Source: Sphingomonas sp. Leaf208
GTDB lineage: Bacteria > Pseudomonadota > Alphaproteobacteria > Sphingomonadales > Sphingomonadaceae
DNA length: 64,000 nt
Direction: 5' to 3'
NCBI RefSeq assembly: GCF_001421415.1
Contig: NZ_LMKH01000036.1
Span: 72,611-136,610 of the forward strand
In this document: one piece after another, positions 1-5,171 of the stretch
How positions within the stretch are numbered: position 1 is the first letter of the stretch
Layout: every line of letters starts with the position of its first letter
Notes under the pieces: generated by a model
The model's database searches: none
Seen by the model: the letters and a program-made list of their open reading frames with translations, nothing else
Told to the model about the DNA's origin: nothing
Program-made: the position numbers and the translations under genes

Positions 1-315
1 TGCCAGAACCAGCGCTCGCAGCACAAGAACAAGGCCGAGGCCTACAACCAGCTCCGCGCGCGTCTGTACGAGCGCGAACTGGCGATCCGCGAGACTGCGG
101 CGAATGCCGAGAACGCCGGCAAGACCGACATCGGCTGGGGTCACCAGATCCGCAGCTACGTGCTCCAGCCGTACCAGATGGTGAAGGACCTGCGCACCGG
201 CGTGGTGTCGACCAGCCCGTCGGACGTGCTCGACGGCGACCTCGAGATGTTCATGGCGGCGGCGCTGTCGCAGCGCGTGACCGGCGAGGCCGTCGAGGTG
301 GAGGACGTCGATTGA
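1..315 (+). CDS. prfB: Peptide chain release factor 2, C-terminal part (5' end outside window)
   Basis: This is the last 104 codons of a class I release factor, which hydrolyses peptidyl-tRNA at UGA and UAA stop codons on the ribosome. The visible part starts just after the catalytic region: it opens with the CQNQRSQHKNK segment that follows the GGQ loop, and it contains the PrfB-type KTDIGWGHQIRSYVLQPYQ stretch. That wording is typical of RF2 rather than RF1. The GGQ loop and the SPF anticodon-like motif lie upstream of the window. The stop codon TGA overlaps the TTG start of the next gene by four bases (TTGA), which suggests translational coupling. Confidence 0.95.
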   Translation, partial: CQNQRSQHKNKAEAYNQLRARLYERELAIRETAANAENAGKTDIGWGHQIRSYVLQPYQMVKDLRTGVVSTSPSDVLDGDLEMFMAAALSQRVTGEAVEVEDVD

Positions 316-1034
316 GCCTGCGGGGTGCCCTTGCCCTGATGCTGTCGCCGGTGGTCCTGCTCGCAGCGTGCGATGGCAGCAAGCCGCTGATCAAGCGCGA
401 GCCCAAGGGGCCGGTGTTCCCCGCCGCCGACCGTCCGGTCGCGTCGATCGTCTCGACGCGCTGGTCGAACGAGGAAGCGCGCGACCGGCTGAACGAGGCC
501 GGCGAGGTCATGAACAAGGGCGAGATCCGCAAGGGCATGACGGTCGCGGATATCGGCGCGGGCGAAGGCTATTACACGATCCGCCTCGCGGCGCGCGTCG
601 GCAAGGACGGCCGCGTGCTCGCCGAGGACATCATCCCGGCGGTGCGCGACCAGCTGGCCGAACGCGTCGCGCGCGAGGATCTGGCGAACGTCAGCGTGAA
701 GCTGGGCGAGGCGAACGATCCCAAGCTGCCCGAGGCGAGCTTCGACCGGGTGCTGATGGTGCACATGTATCACGAGATCGAGCAGCCGTACGAGTTCCTG
801 TGGCGGCTACGGCCGTCGTTGAAGCCCGACGGGCTGGTGGTGGTGGTCGATGCGAACCGCCCGACGCAGAACCACGGCACGCCACCGGCGTTGCTGAAGT
901 GCGAGTTCGCGGCGGTGGGGTATACGCAGGTGGATACCGACGACATGCCCTCGGCGGGCGGGTACATCGCGACGTTCCGCGCGACCGGGCCGCGGCCGGC
1001 GCCGGAAGCGATCCGGGCGTGTCGGCTGGGGTGA
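312..1034 (+). CDS. Class I SAM-dependent methyltransferase with lipoprotein-like signal
   Basis: This 240-residue protein begins at a TTG that overlaps the prfB stop by four bases. The N-terminus is a short hydrophobic signal ending in a lipobox-like LLAAC (Cys about residue 20), so it may be a lipid-anchored periplasmic protein. A Rossmann methyltransferase fold follows: the SAM-binding motif VADIGAGEGYYT lies near residues 78-89, an acidic residue in VLAEDI follows, and a post-motif FDRVLMVHMYHEI lies near 140-152. The substrate cannot be told from the sequence. A methyltransferase behind an export signal is unusual because SAM is cytosolic, although such proteins are annotated in many proteobacteria. 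The coupling to prfB is the only evidence for the TTG start. Confidence 0.85.
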   Translation: MSLRGALALMLSPVVLLAACDGSKPLIKREPKGPVFPAADRPVASIVSTRWSNEEARDRLNEAGEVMNKGEIRKGMTVADIGAGEGYYTIRLAARVGKDGRVLAEDIIPAVRDQLAERVAREDLANVSVKLGEANDPKLPEASFDRVLMVHMYHEIEQPYEFLWRLRPSLKPDGLVVVVDANRPTQNHGTPPALLKCEFAAVGYTQVDTDDMPSAGGYIATFRATGPRPAPEAIRACRLG

Positions 1035-1094
1035 GATTGGGCTTTGGCTTCGATTTCGGTTCGAGGCGCTAACCTGACCGACTGACAGACTGTG

Positions 1095-1199
1095 CCACCC
1101 CGGCGGAGGCCGGGGCCCAGTTGGGAAGGCAGCAGCAACGACGTTCGGCGCTAAGTTGGCGACGTCCCCCAACTGGGCCCCGGCCTTCGCCGGGGTGGT
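1095..1199. repeat. Palindromic element, family A (copy 1)
   Basis: Two long arms are near-perfect inverted copies of each other. They carry the family A signature CCACCCCGGCGGAGGCCGGG, continue into GCCCAGTTGG, and are separated by about 45 bases of spacer. The element lies in the 389-base gap between the methyltransferase gene and radC, and family B copy 1 lies in the same gap. The rest of that gap holds nothing I recognise. Confidence 0.9.
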
Positions 1200-1289
1200 G
1201 TGTTTGGGGAAGGCGCTCCCCACACCACCACCTTCGCGCGGGGACTTGTGAACCGGTCGCTTGCAGTCCGACCACAGCCCACGCTTCCT

Positions 1290-1345
1290 TGTTCTCCCGC
1301 GAAGGCGGGAGCCCAGGCTGGGTCCCCGCCTTCGCGGGGAAACAA
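1290..1345. repeat. Palindromic element, family B (copy 1)
   Basis: A compact palindrome of about 55 bp with left arm TTCTCCCGCGAAGGCGGGAG and right arm CCCCGCCTTCGCGGGGAAAC. The arms are joined by CCCAGGCTGGGT, which is itself self-complementary. Seven other copies occur in this window. Confidence 0.9.
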
Positions 1346-1423
1346 ACTCTCTGCCTCCATCGGGAAACTTCGCTCAATTAAGCTGATGTCGACCACAGGT
1401 CCGATGGGGATGGCCGCAGCACA

Positions 1424-1816
1424 CTAAACCACCCCCATCGTGCGCAGGCTCGTCACCTGTTCCCCAGCGATCACCAGGTGATCGAGCAACACCACCTCCA
1501 ACGTCCGCAACCCAGCCGACAGCGCCCGCGTGAACGCCACATCGCGCGCACTCGGCGTCGCATCCCCGCTCGGATGGTTGTGCGCGATGATCGCCCCGTG
1601 AGCGCCGAACGCCAACGCATCCACCGCGATCGTCCGGATCGAGATCGCCACCTGATCCCGCCCCCCGACGACGTGCCGCATCCCGAGAAGCCTCCGATTC
1701 GGATCAAGATACGCGACCGCCACTGTCTCTACCGTGGCATCACGCAGCCCAGCGAATAGCGCCCGCGCCGTCGTGAGGTCGGTGATACGAGGGGAAGGGA
1801 CGGACGACGGCGGCAC
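1424..1816 (-). CDS. radC: Short RadC-like JAB/MPN domain protein
   Basis: A 130-residue protein of the RadC (DUF2466) family. It carries the JAMM metal-binding pattern H79-x-H81-x7-S89-x2-D92 inside HNHPSGDATPSARD. It contains only the JAB domain. The N-terminal helix-hairpin-helix part of full RadC proteins (about 220 residues) is absent, and no in-frame extension was found. The start used is a GTG at 1816-1814. RadC was once linked to DNA repair, but that role is not supported, and the cellular function of the family is still unclear. It is divergent from thyA with about 90 bp between them. Confidence 0.85.
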   Translation of the reverse strand: MPPSSVPSPRITDLTTARALFAGLRDATVETVAVAYLDPNRRLLGMRHVVGGRDQVAISIRTIAVDALAFGAHGAIIAHNHPSGDATPSARDVAFTRALSAGLRTLEVVLLDHLVIAGEQVTSLRTMGVV

Positions 1817-1907
1817 ATACCCGACTGCGTCCGAGCCCGCGGGGCTGCACGCGCAACCGCATCCACATCGGCTTGAGCCGCCGCCGCTACACCGCTACGC
1901 CCCCAGC

Positions 1908-2702
1908 ATGCGCCAATATCTAGACCTCATGGACCGCGTGCTCTCGACCGGCGTCGAGACGATGGACCGCACCGGCACCGGCACGCTCAGCGTGTTCGGC
2001 GCGCAGTTGCGGTTCGATCTCGCGCAGGGCTTCCCCGTGCTCACCACCAAGAAGCTCCACCTCCGCTCGATCATCGTCGAGCTGCTGTGGTTCCTCCGCG
2101 GCGACACCAACGTCCGCTGGCTACAGGACCGGAAAGTCGCGATCTGGGATGAGTGGGCGAACGAGAATGGCGATCTCGGCCCGGTCTACGGCAAGCAATG
2201 GCGCGACTGGGTCGCCGCGGACGGTTGCCATATCGACCAGATCGCCGAGCTGATCGCGCAGATCAGGACCAACCCCGCCTCGCGCCGCCAGATCGTCAGC
2301 GCATGGAACCCCGGCGACCTCCACGCGATGGCGCTCGCGCCGTGCCACTGCCTGTTCCAGACACACGTCGCCAACGGCAAGCTTTCGCTGCAACTCTACC
2401 AGCGCTCGGGCGACATCTTCCTCGGCGTGCCGTTCAACATCGCCAGCTACGCGTTGCTTACGCACATCCTCGCGCAGCAATGCGGGCTGGAGGTCGGCGA
2501 GTTCATCTGGACCGGCGGCGATTGCCACCTCTATTCGAACCATCTCGAGCAGGCGCAACTGCAACTGACGCGCTCGCCGGGGCCTCTCCCCCGCCTTGAG
2601 ATATTGCGGAAGCCGGACTCGATCGACGCGTACGAGTATGAGGATTTCGTCCTCCAAGATTACGTCGCGCAGGCGCACATCAAGGCCCCCGTCGCGGTCT
2701 GA
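1908..2702 (+). CDS. thyA: Thymidylate synthase
   Basis: Converts dUMP and methylene-tetrahydrofolate to dTMP and dihydrofolate in the cytoplasm. The 264-residue length equals that of E. coli ThyA. The nucleophilic cysteine is C146 in LAPCHCLFQ. The dUMP-phosphate Arg pair is in PASRRQIVSAWNP (residues 123-135), and the folate-site DIFLGVPFNIASY follows at 169-181. The ATG at 1908 was chosen because it gives the classical MRQYLDLM N-terminus. Longer in-frame starts would run back into radC. The folA gene, which recycles the dihydrofolate product, lies 0.8 kb downstream on the same strand. Confidence 0.97.
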   Translation: MRQYLDLMDRVLSTGVETMDRTGTGTLSVFGAQLRFDLAQGFPVLTTKKLHLRSIIVELLWFLRGDTNVRWLQDRKVAIWDEWANENGDLGPVYGKQWRDWVAADGCHIDQIAELIAQIRTNPASRRQIVSAWNPGDLHAMALAPCHCLFQTHVANGKLSLQLYQRSGDIFLGVPFNIASYALLTHILAQQCGLEVGEFIWTGGDCHLYSNHLEQAQLQLTRSPGPLPRLEILRKPDSIDAYEYEDFVLQDYVAQAHIKAPVAV

Positions 2703-2775
2703 ACAGAGAGCGACCCCGCGGCAGCGCCGCGCGACCGAATCGCAATAGGAACCGCCCCTGCGCTGTGAGGTTCTG

Positions 2776-3300
2776 ATGCGCATGGATATCACACAGCTCA
2801 TTCTCGACGAACACGCGCAGCAGCGCGCATTGTTCGCTCAGATCGATTCGATCGACGCCACGGACACCGAGGCGCTGTCGGCTCTATGGACTCGCCTCAA
2901 GAACCTGCTCGACGCGCATGCCGAAGCCGAGGAGCGCTTCCTCTACCCGCGGCTGATGAAGATCGGCACCGGTGGCAACGATGCCGACTCGGCCGCCGAG
3001 GAGACCGAGGACGCGATTGAGGATCACAACGACATTCGCGAGACGGGCGAGGCGGTCGACAAGCACCCGGTCGGCTCGGACGCGTGGTTCGAGGCGGTCG
3101 GCGAGTGCAACAAGGCGAACAGCGATCACCTTGCCGAGGAAGAGCGCCAGGGCCTGACCGACTTTCGCAAGCATGCGACGCTGGAGGAGCGGCATGAGCT
3201 TGGCGTGCGGTTTGCGGCGTTCGAGGCGAACCATCTCAACGGGGTGAAGGTCGTCGAGAAAGATCCCGAGGCGTATGTGAAGGAACACGCGCCGGGTTGA
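2776..3300 (+). CDS. Hemerythrin HHE domain protein
   Basis: A 174-residue, strongly acidic, helical protein of the hemerythrin/HHE family, which binds a di-iron centre. Candidate ligands match the family spacing: H13 (LDEH), H48 and E52 (DAHAEAEE), H84 (EDHND), H118 and E122 (SDHLAEEE). Proteins of this type are proposed to sense or store oxygen, NO or iron, but the specific role cannot be inferred here. It begins 73 bp after thyA on the same strand, and a family A palindrome follows its stop codon. Confidence 0.88.
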   Translation: MRMDITQLILDEHAQQRALFAQIDSIDATDTEALSALWTRLKNLLDAHAEAEERFLYPRLMKIGTGGNDADSAAEETEDAIEDHNDIRETGEAVDKHPVGSDAWFEAVGECNKANSDHLAEEERQGLTDFRKHATLEERHELGVRFAAFEANHLNGVKVVEKDPEAYVKEHAPG

Positions 3301-3317
3301 ACCACACCGTTTATCTA

Positions 3318-3422
3318 CCACCCCGGCGAAGGCCGGGGCCCAATTGGAAAGGTCGGAGTAACGGGGCGCGGCGCCCATCAGCAGCGTTTCCCAATTGGGC
3401 CCCGGCCTCCGCCGGGGTGGTT
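3318..3422. repeat. Palindromic element, family A (copy 2)
   Basis: Left arm CCACCCCGGCGAAGGCCGGG and right arm CCCGGCCTCCGCCGGGGTGG flank a core with GAGTAACGGGGCGC. It sits between the hemerythrin-like gene and folA, about 70 bp before the folA start. Confidence 0.9.
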
Positions 3423-3494
3423 GCTCGTTAGGTGGAGTATGCCGACTTAAACGTAAGTGTAGCCCCCCTCCCCTCATTCCGGCATGACCTTGAC

Positions 3495-3959
3495 ATGATC
3501 ACCTTCTACCTCGCCCGCGCCGGCAACGGCGTCATCGGCCGCGACGGGCAACTCCCTTGGCGCATCCCCGCCGACCTAAAGCGCTTCAAGGCGCTCACGA
3601 TGGGCAAGCCGATGGTGATGGGGCGCAAGACGTTCGAGAGCTTCCCCAGCCCCCTCCCCGGCCGCCGGCATATCGTCCTGACGCGGGGGGGCTGGACGGC
3701 TCCAGGCGCCGAGGTCGCGCATTCGGTCGAGGAAGCGCTGGCGATGGCGGGCGACGACGTCGCGGTGATCGGCGGCGCGCAGATCTATGCGCAGTTGCTC
3801 CCCCATGCGGACCGGATCGAACTGACCGAAGTCCATGACGAACCCGAAGGCGACGCCGTGGTCCCCGCGTTTGAGGGCTGGCGCGAGATCGCCCGCGAAG
3901 ACCACCCAGGCGAAAAGCAACGGCCCGCTTATAGCTTCGTCACCCTCACCCGCCCCTGA
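3495..3959 (+). CDS. folA: Dihydrofolate reductase
   Basis: NADPH-dependent reduction of dihydrofolate to tetrahydrofolate, which supplies thyA and one-carbon reactions. It has 154 residues, a usual chromosomal DHFR size. The Met20-loop region reads GVIGRDGQLPWRIPADL, with P21, W22 and the catalytic acid D27 at the E. coli positions. The NADPH-binding GRKTFES lies near residues 43-49 and VIGGAQIYAQ near 91-100. The ATG at 3495 was chosen because it gives the standard N-terminus MITFYLARAGNG. The reading frame stays open upstream only into the flanking palindrome. Confidence 0.97.
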   Translation: MITFYLARAGNGVIGRDGQLPWRIPADLKRFKALTMGKPMVMGRKTFESFPSPLPGRRHIVLTRGGWTAPGAEVAHSVEEALAMAGDDVAVIGGAQIYAQLLPHADRIELTEVHDEPEGDAVVPAFEGWREIAREDHPGEKQRPAYSFVTLTRP

Positions 3960-3963
3960 GACG

Positions 3964-4018
3964 TGTTCTCCCGCGAAGGCGGAAGCTTAGGCTGGACTCC
4001 CGCCTTCGCGGGAGAACA
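3964..4018. repeat. Palindromic element, family B (copy 2)
   Basis: TTCTCCCGCGAAGGCGGAAG paired with CTCCCGCCTTCGCGGGAGAA, with a short self-complementary joint. It begins five bases after the folA stop codon, so it may act as a 3'-end hairpin for folA. Confidence 0.88.
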
Positions 4019-4086
4019 GGGAGTTGCGGGAGACGACCGCACGGAAGGACTATCGCCTTTCGCGGCGGCTGGTTACTGAACCGCGC

Positions 4087-5022
4087 ATGCAGCGGCTCGA
4101 CGGCGGCGCGCCCATTCCTTCGCATCTCGCGAACGGGATCGTCGCGCTGGGCAATTTCGATGGATTCCACCTCGGTCACCAGGCGGTGGTCGCGCGCGCG
4201 ATCGCCTGGGCCAAAGCCGAGGGCCGCCCCGCGCTGGTGGCGACGTTCGATCCCCATCCGGTCCGGCATTTCCGCCCCGACACCGCGCCATTCCGCCTCA
4301 CCACACTCGACCAGCGCGAGCGGCTGTTCGCGGAGGCCGGCGCCGACGCGATGGTGGTGTTCCATTTCGACGGCGATCTTGCCGCGCTGACCGCCGAGGA
4401 GTTCATCGCCCAGCGGCTCGAGGACAATCTCCGCATTGGGGGCGTCGTCACGGGCGAGGACTTCACCTTCGGCAAGGGCAAGGCCGGCACCGTCCACACG
4501 CTCGCCTCGCGCGGCCCGGTCCACGGGTTCCGCGCGGAGACCGTCGGCGCGGTCGCGCTCGACGGCGAGACGGTGTCCTCCACGCGCATCCGCGACGCGC
4601 TGCGCAGCGGCGACATGGCGACCGCGACGCGCCTGCTCACGCGGCCGTTCGCGATCGAGGGTGTGGTGCAGCACGGCGACAAGCTCGGTCGCACGATCGG
4701 CTATCCAACCGCCAATCTCGACATGGGCAATTATCTCCGCCCTGCGTACGGGATCTATGCGGTGACCGGACAGCTGGAGGACGGTCGCGTGCTGAAGGGC
4801 GCGGCGAACCTCGGTATTCGCCCGAGCTTCGATCCGCCGAAGGAATTGCTGGAGCCGTATTTCTTCGACTTCTCGGAGGATTTGTACGGCCGTCGCGTCG
4901 AGGTTTCGCTGGTCGAGTATCTCCGTCCGGAAGCGAAGTTCGACAGCCTCGAAGCCCTGACGACCCAGATGGACTCCGACTGCGCGCGAGCCCGGGCGAT
5001 CCTCGGTTCCTCCCCTCCCTGA
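4087..5022 (+). CDS. ribF: Bifunctional riboflavin kinase / FAD synthetase
   Basis: Makes FMN and FAD from riboflavin with ATP. Two domains are visible in 311 residues. The N-terminal FMN adenylyltransferase has GNFDGFHLGH (residues 22-31) and a TREDFTFG-like GEDFTFGKGKAG. The C-terminal flavokinase has LGRTIGYPTANLDM near residue 200. The ATG at 4087 was preferred to an upstream one at 4024 because it places the GxFDGxHxGH motif at the usual distance. The last codons and the TGA stop lie inside the left arm of a family C palindrome, so the final Ser-Ser-Pro-Pro comes from repeat sequence. Confidence 0.96.
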   Translation: MQRLDGGAPIPSHLANGIVALGNFDGFHLGHQAVVARAIAWAKAEGRPALVATFDPHPVRHFRPDTAPFRLTTLDQRERLFAEAGADAMVVFHFDGDLAALTAEEFIAQRLEDNLRIGGVVTGEDFTFGKGKAGTVHTLASRGPVHGFRAETVGAVALDGETVSSTRIRDALRSGDMATATRLLTRPFAIEGVVQHGDKLGRTIGYPTANLDMGNYLRPAYGIYAVTGQLEDGRVLKGAANLGIRPSFDPPKELLEPYFFDFSEDLYGRRVEVSLVEYLRPEAKFDSLEALTTQMDSDCARARAILGSSPP

Positions 5023-5115
5023 AAGGGAGGGGTCGGGGGTGGGTCGGCCGGTTGGCGAACGTGACGGCAATTCCGAACCAACCCACCCCCAGCGCCTCCC
5101 TTCCAGGGAGGGGAG
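5011..5115. repeat. Palindromic element, family C (copy 1), overlapping the ribF stop
   Basis: Left arm CCCCTCCCTGAAAGGGAGGG followed by TCGGGGGTGGGTCGG, and right arm CCAACCCACCCCCAGCGCCT followed by CCCTTCCAGGGAGGGG. Each arm contains its own small hairpin (CCCTCCCTGAAAGGGAGGG). The TGA of ribF is read from the left arm (CCCTGA). The element fills most of the gap to ileS. Confidence 0.9.
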
Positions 5116-5171
5116 CAAGAGCGGGACAGGGATGGCAACGTGCGGCCCTGTCGGCTAAGTGCGCCGTACTT

